Below are positions 9,714-23,100 of a stretch of 64,000 bases of DNA, in pieces (position 1 is the stretch's first letter; the number at the start of each line of letters is the position of its first letter). The DNA is taken from the NCBI RefSeq assembly GCF_022539665.2, contig NC_081340.1:4340001-4404000 (forward strand), given 5' to 3'. The position numbers and the translations under genes are program-made. The notes beneath the pieces were generated by a model that was not told the origin of the DNA, did not search any database, and worked only from the letters and a program-made list of their open reading frames with translations. The DNA is from Daphnia carinata (taxonomy: Eukaryota; Arthropoda; Branchiopoda; Diplostraca; Daphniidae).

Positions 9714-12700
9714 AACTAGCAGATGTTTTTTTTTTGGGATTGAGAGGAAAAGTGAAGAAATATAAAAGAATTTTGAAATATATAAATTCAAATGGTTAGC
9801 CGCTGTGTCCTTCACACACCAAACCGGATCGGGATGGCTCGGGACCGTTTCGCTTTCAGCCCGTAGACGAGGCGTTTCCTTGACCTCCATCACAAGAAGG
9901 GGATGATCTATACACAGATAATAAATAGGTTGTTATGCTTTTTTTTTTAAAGGGGGGGATGATGCACACACGAAGGGTAGTATGCATCTTCCTACCCCAC
10001 CGTGCAAAAGCATCACGGTCTCGCTGAGCAACGTTGGCCTTGTTTAAGCGTTCGATGCTCTCGCGGAATGTCTTTTCAAAACGTTTCACATGTCGAACAT
10101 TAAAAAAAAAAAAAATAAATCACGGACTACTGATCAACACAATGACGTAACCAACTGACCCATAGATGTATCTCTTTGTGAAAGAACACAAAAACCAGTT
10201 GTTATGATTTTCGAAAATGTTATCAACGATGATGTGCAGAGTATTTCAACGATCAGAACGTCATCATTTACACGAATTCTCAGTCGTTAGACGGGAAGAA
10301 ATGTTTCGTGTGATCAACTTCCTTTAACATAGAAAAAAAAATAATAAAAGAAAAACCTGTTACTAAAAAACATGTAGAGATGGCCGGCCTTCCAATTCGA
10401 AAGAGAAAGTGGCCAGGGCCTTGAAAATGGAATAGAACAATCTTTTCTTTTTTTTTCATTGCCTGCGATGTAACAATGTTGGTTCCAAAACATTTTCTTT
10501 TTCGTCTTCGTTATTATTCTTCTTCTTCCCCCTTTTTTATTCCCGAAAAAAATGCCAGATGCCTCAACATTTCAGAGAGAAATCGAAGATTTAAAAGTCA
10601 GGGAAGAAAAGAAGATAAAAACGTTAGAAGAATGGAACATATACATCGGAAATGATCAAAAATGAATGGATTTTTTTTTGTGTGTGTGTTTTAAGGAGAT
10701 TGACCTCGATTAGTCAGTCATTCAAAATTCCTCCTACGCGTTATGTATCGGTTAAAGAAAGTTGTCTTTAGCTTTGCGGTTTGATGTGCATCTCTTCTCT
10801 ATTACCATAAAGTTCTCTCTATTTTTTTTTTTTTTAAGAAAAGAAATGTTCCATCTTCCTTTTTTTTTAAACGTTGGTGGTCAGCTGAGACAAACACAAG
10901 TCTACGGTAATGATCCATGTGGAACCAGAGTTCCGTCGTTTTCCTCGGATGATGGAACACGGAGAAAATGTTTTTTTTTTATTTTTTAAAACTTACACCG
11001 GCCTACTAAAAGAAAGAAAAATTTAAAGAGACACATGAACATGCGTAGAGAAAAGAGGAGCGATTCAATTGCTTTCACGATCGCCAAAAATGGAATGAGT
11101 TTTTTCTTCAACGGCTTTAGGAAAGCAAAAAGATGTTTGAATCTCTCCAAAGAAGAAAGTGAAAACATCTTTTCGAATACCGAAAGACGTTCAAAATATA
11201 TCGTTTTTGGTGTGTGTGTGTGTGTGTAAGTGCTTAAAAACAAGCGTTTTCCTGCGGGTAAAGAAACAAAAGAATGGCCAGGTTCGAAGAGAAATCCAGC
11301 AAACCACGTCCGACCGTACACGGACAGGTAATCAAATAGGCTCTACACGGTGGTGAAGCGTATGAAACGATGATGTTCTCTTTCACGTCCGGGAGTTTTG
11401 AAATTCAGGTTTTATTTTTTTTTTTTTTCGAGGAGGAGGAAATACTGGAATTAAAACGAGTGTCGAAGCGTCACTTGATGGCGCACCTGCAACGTTTCTA
11501 TTGTGTTTCCTGTATATGCAGATTGGCTGGACATTTGAAACAAAAAAATTTGAATATACGTTAACTTTCTCTACGTACAACATTTTGCCTTTTGTATCGA
11601 CATAAACGAATTGTAAATCTTAATCTCTCCGTTTTTAGTTCTACGGCCATTATTGAGCCATTAAAAAACGGAACGTGAATCTCGGTATTCTAACCTACTA
11701 TCCAGATCGTACCATCAAAAAAATTCCAAAATTTCCTGTCAAGGTCGATGTTATCAAAGATATAACACACGCACGTCTTTTGAAAATGTCTCTTTTTATT
11801 ATAAGGCGTACGAATGCGGAGCAGGTGATTATAGCAAGTAAAACAAAAAAAGAGCGCATGGCAATTTGCCGACATTGATTTGCATAGTTTGCGAAATCAA
11901 AAATGGCCGGCAAAAGACAACAAGTTGATGATGTAGCATTCAAAACTATATATATACATATTTTCTTTTTTTTTGGGCTTTTTTTGAGTGTCCATCCAGC
12001 GATAACTCAAGCACAAACTCCCACTTTCTAAATGTTGTCCGACATGCAGTGGGCTGTCTCGCATTCCACTGTCGTATATTTTTCTGCGCACCTCTTCAAA
12101 CTACACACACATGAAAAAAAAATGAAAAAAGAGAAAAAAGAGAAAATGAGTCATTAATGTGTCGAGCCCTTTTCACTTGATTTTGCCGCACCGTACCAAA
12201 AAAAAAAAAAAAGATTGGAATGCTAATTGAGGCCTGGCCATTTCGTTCAAAGAAACACATTTGAATTATTTGTGTGCGTTACACCTTATTACGAGAAAAC
12301 TCAAGAGAATCATCCTACAATATAAAAACGGGAATCGCATCGTGTGACATTTTTTTTTTGTTCGTGTCAAAAGAAATTTATTGCCAAGATTTCCATGTGA
12401 CGGGGAATGAAAAATTCAAAAATGATGTACTGTGCGACACCCACCTTTACCCTCGCAAAGGAGAAAGTGCCAAACATCGGCCCCATCAACATTCCAAAGT
12501 TTCAGGAAAGCGGATAGTCACACATCCGCTTTCGGGCTACACATTGAAATGTCACTAAATCATTGAATATTGTTTTTAGAAAAACTGTAGCCAAGTTCGT
12601 TTTAAAAAAATTTGATCGTGTCGCTATCTAAACATCGGAAGTGCGTGCACCTCCCGAGACTTGCGTCCATGCCAACACTCAAAAGGAAAACAAACGGCTT

Positions 12701-15700
12701 GGAAAAAATCGTTTTCCCTCCCTTTCACTTGTTATCATGTGATGAGGATGGGGGGGGGGGGGGCACGGGACTTATTCGGATGTCCATCCCTGAATTATCA
12801 AAGTGGGACAGTGTCTGCTCTGCTGGGTATCGAAGTCTGCTGGACAACAGCCAATGAGAAATTCATTTTTTTTTTAGAAAACACATTGATTGTAAAAAAA
12901 AAAAAATTGTTCACAAATAGACGAAGCGAAAAGAGACGATTTTAGCACGGCCAAATATTATTTTTCCAGTTAATGAGATACAGTTGGATCATTTCGGGAA
13001 AGAACGCATCCCCATGTTTGTTATTACCTGTGCGTGTATACGCTAACCGTGCCGAGAGTCGTAGATGCATAAACACCCAAGAAAACGACCGTGCACGTAT
13101 TTTGGCATCACCAATTTTTGGCAAGGCATTTCGCTGAAAAAAAAAACTTTCGACTTTCCCCGTCGTTTTTGATTTAACGATTTTTTTTTCTTTTCAAAAG
13201 ATAATATCGTTTCATATTTGTAAATCATAAGTATTCGTTTTAAACGGTTTTTTAAAATTCGCTTTCATCTGCATGTCTGCAATGTAACTGACGTCATGGC
13301 CGACTGCCTTATTCACCGTGACGACGTAACGGATCCCCCCCCCTTTGCCTCTGAATTGAATACTAAACGTAGCATTTTTCGGTACGTCGGCCTTGATAAA
13401 AAGGTTCTATTAGGAGGTGGACTAAAGAGACAGTCGCAGCCATTTATTAAAATTTATTATTGAACGACGTCATGGAGAGATTGACGATTTTTCGAGTGAC
13501 ATTGGGGTCAAACAGATTCAGACATGCAAAACGGTGAGGTACAAAAAAGAGCCAAGTGAAACTGTGGCGCCGCCAATTCGCTTTTAGACACACACACACA
13601 CACAGACGACGGTAATAAAATGTGTGGACGTTTGAATTAAAAATTATGGATTAAACAAAACGAGACACAGCGCCGCGTGAAATCGTAAAGATTCTCTTTA
13701 AAAAGGGAGGACTTCACCACCCAATCATTAACAGTTAAACTGTCGGGTAATTGGAACGTAGTGCCGACTTTCGTTTCATCCTGCATGTACATCTTATTTT
13801 TTTTTTTAGCAAACCATAAACTGTTGCACGAACTGGCGCTAATGGCCCCGTTCGTGTATGTCCTTTTTTCATTCAAATTGCAAACGACAGCCGCATTTAA
13901 AACGATAGCCTGAAGGACTCTTTGAACGAAGGCCTTTTAAAAAAACAAACGAAACAAGGTTTTCTTTAATCGTTAATTACAATATGTACAGTCTTTGGAG
14001 ATTCTACACATCAATGCTCCGAAAATAAAAACATAAAATTAAATGGACTGTGCAACGACTTGTAGAACGCAAACCGACAGAGAACTAAATCAACAACCTG
14101 CCCATCTCTACATTTCTCATGGACGTGTGAATACCGTACGCTCACAAAACATTGAAAAAAATTCATTCAAACACAGACTGTGTACATAGTTGACCTTTCA
14201 AGGTGTTGTTAAAAAAGCTACACGTCAGTTATCAATGCCAGTCCTACAGTCCCTCGCCGTCTTTCAACATGTAAAGGCATCGATCGTTAATCACAAAGAG
14301 ACAAGCCACCCCGAAAAATCGTACAACTTTCAGTTTGAAAACCTTCAAAATAAAAAACAAAAACAAAATATATATCCCTACTTTTTAAATTCGCCTTTTT
14401 TTTTTTTTTTTGCCCAGCAGCCGTGATGGGGACGACATCGTCTTCTACGTACGGCTCCCTTTTACGTGCACTAACAAAAAACACAATCACTATTGCAAAT
14501 GTCACCGTTCGACATTGGAGAAAGGGTTATCTCCTGTAGAGGGAGCCACGTGCCCTTAGTAACCCAAATGCTATTGGTTATTCAATTCGAAGGTGGTACA
14601 GGTAAGGGAATAGATAACAGCAGACACGTTGCGAATTTCGGCATTAACCTGAGGCTACCAAAAAAAAAGAAAAATCTCTATACCCATTTTCGTTTTGTTT
14701 TGTGCTTACCTGCGTTTACGTATCTTTCTGTCTCGAAAAGATTTTAGTGCCGCTAACCTTCCGGCAATGAGAAAGTAGACCGTCACGGTCATATACGAAC
14801 CCTCTCCTTTTTTTTTTCTTTTTTGAAATGTCCTCTCTCTCTTTCTTTTCGTTTGGGTGTGGGCCGAGAGAAAAAGAGGGGCAGAGGGCGAATGTTGACA
14901 TCGTTCGGAAGAAAACACACGGCGGTTGTGTAATAATGAGGAGGGGAGAGTACGCAAATGATGAACAGTCGTTCGAAACGTTGCGCTTATAAGGACTTGA
15001 CAACCATTGTGCACGTTTTCTCTTTTGATTTGTTTTCGATTTTTCCCAACAAATTGATGATATTAAAAACAGAAGGCGTCCATATTTATTCGTTGCGTCG
15101 CAAAATGCAAAGATTCGGGAGGGGGGCATTGAAAAACGCTCGCAATTAAATGAATTATGTTTCAACACGATTTTCTTAGCGACACATTTTTTGCTTAAAA
15201 GGTCACACGCGCGTCCAATATGACAAGCGATCAATCAACTGGCAAACAAAAAAAAAAAAAATTTAAAATGCAGTTGGCGTCCAGCGACACGCCAAAATGA
15301 AAGTCAAAAATCAAGAAACGGACCAACATGATGAATGAATCTCCTCTGTGTTTGCCTATTGTCTTTCATTCACGGATTCACCTGTTTAGAGCAATCGATG
15401 AATAAGTAATTTACATACACTTTAAGATTCCCTTGATAAACATAATGTTATACACTTGTATGCTTTTCTACGTTCACCGGATGACACACTTTTCACAGAC
15501 CGTTGGCCAATTGTATAATCAAATGACCAACGGTCAAAAGACAAAATATAAAACTCCATTTTCAAAAAAAAAAGGAAAATGTGTTTAAGCTTTTTAGAGG
15601 GCGGAATGGACACGTAATGATGATAACCGTCCGGCGTATTCACGCACTTAAAAAAAACGGCCGGATCCGTACGTAAAGCACCGCTCGTTTAACAGGTGTG

Positions 15701-16622
15701 CCACGGTCGTAAGGCAAACGGTTTTTTATGTTAAAAAAAAAGAAATGCCCGTCAGGTAAATAATGACGTCACACTTTCTATGGTCGGCCAATTCGCACTG
15801 ACGTTTAATAATGCACTTGCGGGTAGAACGCGGGTAATGAACGTTCATTGTGCGTGACGTTGCATTTTTTTTTAAATGCAGACAAACTACCTGTACAGTT
15901 CTTGAAATTGTCAAGGTGACCCTACTCTTGCAAATTATTGTCAATTGACTTATTCAGGGGGGAGGGATACACTTTGCTGTCCTTGTGTTCAAGGCTTATT
16001 TCATTCACTCGTTTATTTATCTGGCCAATAGGTGGACATTACCTCATCCTTTTAAAAGAATGAAAGACAACACATTCCCACTTTTTTTTGAAATTTTTAT
16101 TATTTACAAAGTGTTTAATTGCTTTAAAGTCCACGACCCTGCCCAGCACGGTCGAATTCGTCTGTTAACTGTCTTTAATGATTTAAGGTTTCTTTTTTCT
16201 TTCGATTTAAAGGTGAGAGCAAGAGAGAGCAGCGGATGTAATAATAATATGAGCGAGAAAGATGTAAAAGAAATGCTGTCTACACACACCGTATAACGTG
16301 ACAGCATTGAAAAAAAAACGATAAATGATTTCCGGACGCAGTTGAACGCATAACGTTTCCAAGGGCGATCCCGTTTTACGACGGCCACATTTCAAACGTC
16401 TGCGTTCTCTTTGATTGGTGTATAACATAATAATCATCATTTCGCCCAGCGAAGATGAATGGATAGTTGGGATCCTGCCCAGCAAACTGGGCGGGGCATT
16501 ACACCAAGAAATATCGTTAACTTGCGCGATTATCCGTGATGAATTTGAAAAAAAAAAATGTAATTAATTAAATGAGTTGGATCATTCCCTTCCCCCTTGT
16601 CCCGAAATTTGAAACGCCGCGA
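9465..16622. other. Gene-poor intergenic region
   Basis: About 7 kb with many poly-A/T runs, homopurine stretches and short microsatellites, including (GT)n at 11210-11227, a G-run near 12751 and a (CA)n near 13590. Only short open frames occur and none has convincing splice partners or family motifs. The 3' UTR of the Spätzle-like gene should lie at the right end. A CACGTG site is present at 14547-14552. Confidence 0.5.
9685..9713. repeat. (TC)n microsatellite
   Basis: An uninterrupted TC dinucleotide run of 29 bases. Confidence 0.95.
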
Positions 16623-19600
16623 CTAGGGCTTGTCGTGGAAGAAATCGATGATGGGATGGTAGTCGTAATTCGTTTTCGATTGGGCCCCCACTGGCCGTCT
16701 TCTGGAACTACCTTCCAGATTAGATTCCATCGGATGCTGATCGATCCTGTCGTCGGCTGAATCGTATCCATCCTCACGCCTATTGGCCTGTTTGGTACCG
16801 AAGCCTCCAGCGCCGAACGGACCAAAGTGTCCGCTGAACTGTTCGTCCATGAACGAAGAGAAATCTTTCAAACCGGTTGGAATGCTGAAATTCTCTTGAT
16901 TTTCAGGCCGTTCACGATCTTCCGGTCTGTCCCGATATTCCGGCCGTTCACGACTTTCAGGTCGTTCACGAATGTCGGGCCTTTCAGGTCGCGGAGGCTC
17001 TGGTCGTTCACGACTCTCGGGTCTCACGCGGACTTCGTGTTTCTGAACAGGAACTTGAGGCCGATCTTCGGCCGGACCAGGTGCGGATGTCTTCCGGTTG
17101 GGACCGATGACGTTGCCATTATCAGTCGGGAATGCTGGCGGTATAACATGTCCAGCTACCTTTCCGTCCAGCGGAGGGTAGAGGTAAGCATAGCCTTGTA
17201 CGTGGCAACTGCATCCAACCGGAATCTACAAAAACAAAAGAACAACGTGAAATCATTCGATTTTTAAAAAACAATTTAAATAGAAATACTTTATAAATAT
17301 CGACGTGCATTCCTTTAGGTTCTTCAAACGATAAAAGTCGGTGGTAATTGTAAACTTGAATACAATGCGATTTGTAATGAGGTGATACGTAACTGCAGCC
17401 ACTCGCAGGTTTCCTAAAACAGAATTTTTTATTTAATTATTATTATTTTTTTAAGCATTTGTTTAAATTGACTGACAGGCAGCGCTCCATTCGAATGGTT
17501 TGCGTATGTTCCGGCATGTTGATGATGTACTTCCAAACGCCACGGCTCGTTTGAGCCAATTGAGGTCGCGCGTACTTGACTTCCGACGGGCAAAGGAAGC
17601 CTCCTTCCTCTGCAAAATCACGATGAGCGTGATTGTCTTCTCCCTGCCTCCTGTCATTCAACACCCAATCATTTAGAAAAAAGGCTCCGGCAATTAAAAT
17701 GAATTTAAAAAAGAAAGATACCTGCTTCCGTAATAATGGTTGTAAGAGTAGCGTCTCTCCTCGGATGACGTGATCCCGTCCACCAAATCATCCGCGCTCT
17801 GGCTTCTTACTTCCGCCAACATGTTCTCCAGTGCTGGCTTGTTACGGTTCAAATAACTGGCGATCAATTCCCTGGTCAATTGAAATCAAAATTTGTTTAG
17901 ATTTTTGATTAAGAAATAATTAATTTAAATGTTAACGTACGATGGATAATTGCGGACGTCTAGGCAAATGCCCTCCGAGAAGAGATCGCAATCCGGTTGG
18001 ATGATTTTGGGACGTTGGGCGTTGGTCAATGACACCGTCGATGAGACGGGAGGGAAATTGGCCGGTGCCGGATTGAAATTAGCCGTGGCCGGATTGGGTG
18101 AAGTGATGGGTCGTCCCAGCGACGGCCTTATCGGCAGTCCAGCGCTGGTAGCGATCGGTGGCCTTTGCTGCGGTGGTGGCGGCTGTTTGGGAGCCGGCCG
18201 ATTATGAACTGGCGGCGGTTGAACGAATTGTATCGGTGGCGATTGTTGATTATTATTAGGACGGCCCAATAACGACGGGCGGAATTGTTCTTCCGTCGGT
18301 CGTGGAAGAGGCGGATTTCTATTGAGCTGCTCACGTGATTGAACCGGTGGTGTAACTTGACCTCGCCCAGGTCCTGCGATATTAAAAAAAAAAAAAAAAA
18401 AGATAAAACGATCAAAGTCAATGGTGCTCATCATATTCGGTTCACGCAGTCCAATGAATCAACCGCAACCATCAAAAAATATCAACGGAGCGTGATAACT
18501 CGATCGAGCACGTGAACGGCTTCAAGTCTATAACGGTGTTGGTATAAAGCCATATAAGCCGTCAAAAGTATGTGAAAAAAAAAAAAAACATCTCCTTTAT
18601 TTTTTACTGTCACGATTGGCTCGTTCAATCGCGGGATATGAAGAAGCTTGTGAGCCCTCCTGTTATCTGCGTACGGCATTCGCATCCCGTTATATGCGGC
18701 CAAAGCGTTAGATTAGCGAGTAGAAAAAACATTTCAAGTTCAAGATCATTTCTTAAAGAGACAGCTGGCGTTTGGTCCAGCTTGAAACATAAAGAGCCCT
18801 TCCATTAGTTAAATAAATAATGTACCGTTATTGCCGCCTCGTGATGGCGGTGCGAAGGCGAGTTCCTGCCGGAATGGCGGCTCGGGCAGACGGAAATCGG
18901 AGGCAGGTGGTCGGAATTCGTTGATGGGTTGACGGGCGATCTCGTTGTGAATAGGCCGGCCTTCATTGATCGTTTCAAAAATGAACGTTAACGCCCATAA
19001 CGGTGTCCAAAATGTGTGGCAGACGTTAAACGTGAATAGACGGAATCACCTCCAACTGTTGTCGGTACCGTTTTAGCCTGGACAGCCGCAAGACCCGGTC
19101 GTGATGGACGGGGCGGCCGCAAGAAGAGCGGTATGGGACGCTGTGCCGTATTGTGCAGGCCGCCAGATGTTTGCTGGCGGTTTTGCACTTTTCGATTGGC
19201 ACCGGGACGCCGTGTGCGCTTATTCTTGCTGCCGGATTTCGATTGCGGTCGTGAGCGATGGCCGTTAATGGGTCGCCGGGCAGCCGTATCCGAATAATGC
19301 GGTGATTGTGGGTTATAGCTAATGGGACGTCTAGATCCACTGGTGCCTTGCCGACGTCTTTGATTCTGCAACGTGAGAAAATAAAAAAAAATGAAATCCG
19401 GTTATGAAAATGAAAATCGATCATTTCCAAAGAAATCATTTGAATTTAAAGAAAAAGAGAAATGAGGTTAACGATTACCGGGTTCTCCGGCCCGAAGAGC
19501 ATTTGTTTCAATTCGTATTTTGATTTCTTCGACATTTTTCTTGGTCATAGCGCCGGGTACGATCGTGGACGAGGTGGAACTGGCCGACGTGCCCGAACCT

Positions 19601-20154
19601 ATCGGAGCTGTACCGCCTAAAAGGCTACTGAGTCCGGCCATTCCGGCCATACTCGGACCGAGAGCCGAAGACGGGATAGCGTCTTGCCTCTGCTGCATCA
19701 AACTCTGAAGCAAGGGCGAATTCGGTGATAATCCAGCCGAATCCAAAAGCTTTTCCAGTTTCTTAACTTCAGCCGAGCTGATGGAACGGGACGTGCCGAC
19801 CGTTTCTTCGTCATCCTGCAACTTGTTGCTGATCTGATCCAGCTCCTGGATGAGTTGTTCTGCTACGATCCGACTCTCCGCATCGAGTACCACTACTTCC
19901 TGATCACCTTCTTCATCAATCAATGCTTCCGGATCAGGAAGGAATTCACTCTCCTCATCCAGATACTCATCATCCTCGTAGAGGACGTCTTCCGTCGTTG
20001 CTTCCACTTCGTCCTGTTGATTACTCACCGGGGCCTCGGCGAACAGGGTCGTGTTCAAGACAGGCTCGACCTGTTGTTGTCCATCCGCGTGAAGTTCTTC
20101 GTTGGACGTGGATACGGTCAGGGCCACAAGGCCCAATAATAAACACCAGCGCAT
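16623..20154 (-). CDS. Spätzle-like cystine-knot Toll ligand precursor
   Basis: Exons are complement(16623-17225, 17290-17413, 17477-17650, 17722-17871, 17941-18373, 18826-18960, 19050-19365, 19479-20154), about 870 residues. The N-terminus is a signal peptide (MRWCLLLGLVALTVS), then an acidic pro-region, a long Pro/Gln/Asn-rich region and a short conserved block, PDCDLFSEGICLDVRNYPS. The cystine-knot domain at about residues 588-676 has its Cys in GFLCPS, MERC, SGCSY, KSHCI and VGCSC. That pattern is the Spätzle family, whose processed dimers bind Toll receptors in immunity and development. After the knot comes an unusual charged tail with RERPE-type repeats. Every joint keeps phase except 19479|19365; see findings. 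The acceptor at 18961 is weak. Which Spätzle subtype this is I cannot say. Confidence 0.8.
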
Positions 20155-23100
20155 ATTTTTTTTGTCGATTTTTTACCTTTCTAATCTGACACTGAACGTC
20201 GTGAGTGCGGACCACTAAAATTCAAAAATCACCCTTTAAAGCACTGCGTGAATGTTGCGTGCGATAGCGTGAGCAGCACTAGGGGAAAGGATGGAGGGAG
20301 CGCCACTGGATTTGTTGTCGACTGCCGACGACCAGGAAACCAACTGGTACAGGTAAGCCAGCGCGCCTTTCTACTTCTAGCGGCTGGAGCGCGTTGCGTG
20401 AGTGGTGAAGAACGAAAAAAGGCGGTCCACACACCTGTGCCAGCGGTTTATTAAAAAAAAATTCTTTCTTTTTTACATTCCCGCTCTCGCCTGCTATTAT
20501 TCCCGAGCTATTGCTCACTCGAGCGTCAAGTGGCGGCTCAAACTCTACAAAAAAAATAAAACGAATCAAAGAAGAAGAACGTTCGAAAATAAAATATTCA
20601 CGTTGAACAGATCTTTGATTTTTTTGGGCCGATGGCGGGGTGCCTGTCGTTCATCATCTTTACACGCAATTCGCTCCACAGCTGGCCAATGCTCTTCTGT
20701 TTTTTTTTTTCTGTTGCAACTTGAGAAAACAAAAGACAAACAACAAACTGTTCTTTATCTTCCGGCTCTTCAAGTCTAGGAACCGCTTTTTTTCTAAATG
20801 ACTGGGGATATTATTTACGAGGCTCATTTTCTATTTTGTACGCATAAGAAAAAAGGGACATCGTCACCTGTTCTTTTCTTTTTTTCAAGGGCGACATAAG
20901 AATAAAACAAGATCACCAACCTCAACGGCGAGCTGCTTTCGACAAATCGTCAAACGTTTGGTTTCCTTTTTAATGGCTTTAAAAAAAAAAACGGAAGGTG
21001 TCGTCCATTTTTTCGGAAGATGAGAAAAGCAATAATAGTTTTTTTCTCCACGAGTAATTCATCTGTTTTTCATGCGAAATGTCGTTAAATTCGAACGGGA
21101 CTGCTGGAATCGGGCGTGAAAAGAGGAGAACAAAATAAGAAATGGTCGACTGTAACCGTAGAAAATTGATTTCAATGGGAAAAATATTTTTAGTGAAACA
21201 AAAGAGTGATTACCATAAAGGGGAAAGATCATCATCCAGGGTTTCTTCTTGCCAGCCAGAAGTAAAAAAAAAGAAAGACACTCTACCACGCAAACCACCG
21301 GTATTGAAAAGCCCCACAGGTGAAATAGAAAAAAAGATGGGGAAATGTACCGCTACTGCTGAGAGAAAATGAGCCGCCAGCATGGTATAGAACCACAACA
21401 CATATCACGAAATATCATTGATAAAAAAAAGAAGAGCCAATTTGAATGGCAGAAAAATGGAGAAATGCACACCAATCGAGCCAATCAACAGGTACGTGCG
21501 GAAAGCTCTTGAAAAAAAAATTGATGAACAAGGTTCTGTTGTTACATGACTAAGATGGAACAGTTTCAGACGCAAACAAAAGGGGGGGTAGATGGACCTT
21601 GGATCGACTAACGGTATCGGAATAATGCTTCCAGCAGCCCGAATTTTTCTGCTATCGGTAGAGCCTCGTGCACATCTTTGGTATTAATTGCTAACGAGGC
21701 GATGCTTTTCAACTTACCACGAGCCTCAAAGCAGATCCCAATAGGTTTCCGTGGTAGGCAGATGACGTCGGACATCACGGGAAATGAACACACACAACAA
21801 AGAAGGGTTCGGAAGAAAGGGAAGTCTTTGAAAAAAAAAAAAAATGGATAACAACCAAAGAGGTGATTGTCCGCCTTTTTTTTTTTGCTTCCGCATTGAA
21901 ATCAGCCGCGAGCGGATGACCAAAAAAGTGTGGTACGCGGGACGCCATCTGGAAGTCTGGTGTAATTGTGACGATTTAGCTAGCGGCAGTCTATAGCCTA
22001 GCACGTCACAGTAAATTACACGCGTCCTTTTTATTAACCAAAGATAAAATCATTAAAACTAAAGAAACAGCATCGGCTTTGAACGCAGCTAAAAAGATCT
22101 GGCCTCGCAATTCGATCAAACAAACCGAAACGAAAAAATAGGTATATTTATGCGCGTAGCCGTACGGTTTGCACGACAGTTAAGCCTATAAGCTACCGTA
22201 TAGTCTTTCACGCGTGATAACGCACATCGAGAAGTTAACAGTACAACGATGCCAGCACTGGAAGAAGAGGATCCAAAAATAACAGAGGCACTGATTCTCA
22301 AGTTTCCGGCACGAAGCGCGTCGTGAATTATATGGCGAGGTGAAAGCCAGAAAAAAACAAAAACGAATAATGACGTGCCACAAAACGGGCCATTATTCAC
22401 ACGTTTAACATTATCGAAGTGAATAGAATTATTGTGACAAAAGGAAACAAAAAAAAAGGTCCCATCTGCGCGACGCACGATCGTGTTAGAATCCAGGGCG
22501 TTCGTGATGTCAACGTCAAGCTCCGGCTTTCAGAATAAACACAACGGGTTGCTATACGTACATTTTAAAAATGAGACGACATCAAGGTGAAATCAGCCTT
22601 GTATCCTGGTTGACTAGTTCGGGACGAATGCAAGCAACATCCTTAATCGAAATTGATGTTGCGACGTTTTCCCTGATTAATAGCATAACAAAACTGCGGT
22701 CTACGATGATAAACAAGAAAGGGAAAAAAAAAAAACGAAAAATGAATAAATAATAAGCGAGTTTGTCAGACTGGTATGTACGGCATGTCCACTTTGTACC
22801 CCAGAGCAGTCAAACGGCCAATCATCGGAATGAAATTGGAAAAAAAAAACGGAGCTTAGTTCCTTGGTTTCAAAACGATCGCGCAAACAGCAAAACATAA
22901 CAGCTTGCAAGTGTCCTGTGCATTAAGAAGGTACGACGTCCAGTTTAGCGGAAGTGCGTCCATCTGAGCGTGCAACCATAAACATGATATCATTATAGTG
23001 TCCAAAAAAAAAAAACCATACTACCACGATCATTATCCGTAACGTGTACAACAGTTGCGTCTAACGGTAAGTTCATGCGACGAATGAATTCGTCTGCGAC

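Noticed and set aside
10762-15643. Many 60-170 codon frames on both strands
   Set aside because: Poly-Phe/Lys runs from poly-A/T tracts, no domains, no paired splice sites.
19026-19439. Second open minus-strand frame over the disputed Spätzle exon
   Set aside because: Begins in the poly-A intron without an ATG and is out of phase with the downstream exons; the overlapping Pro/Arg frame is more plausible.
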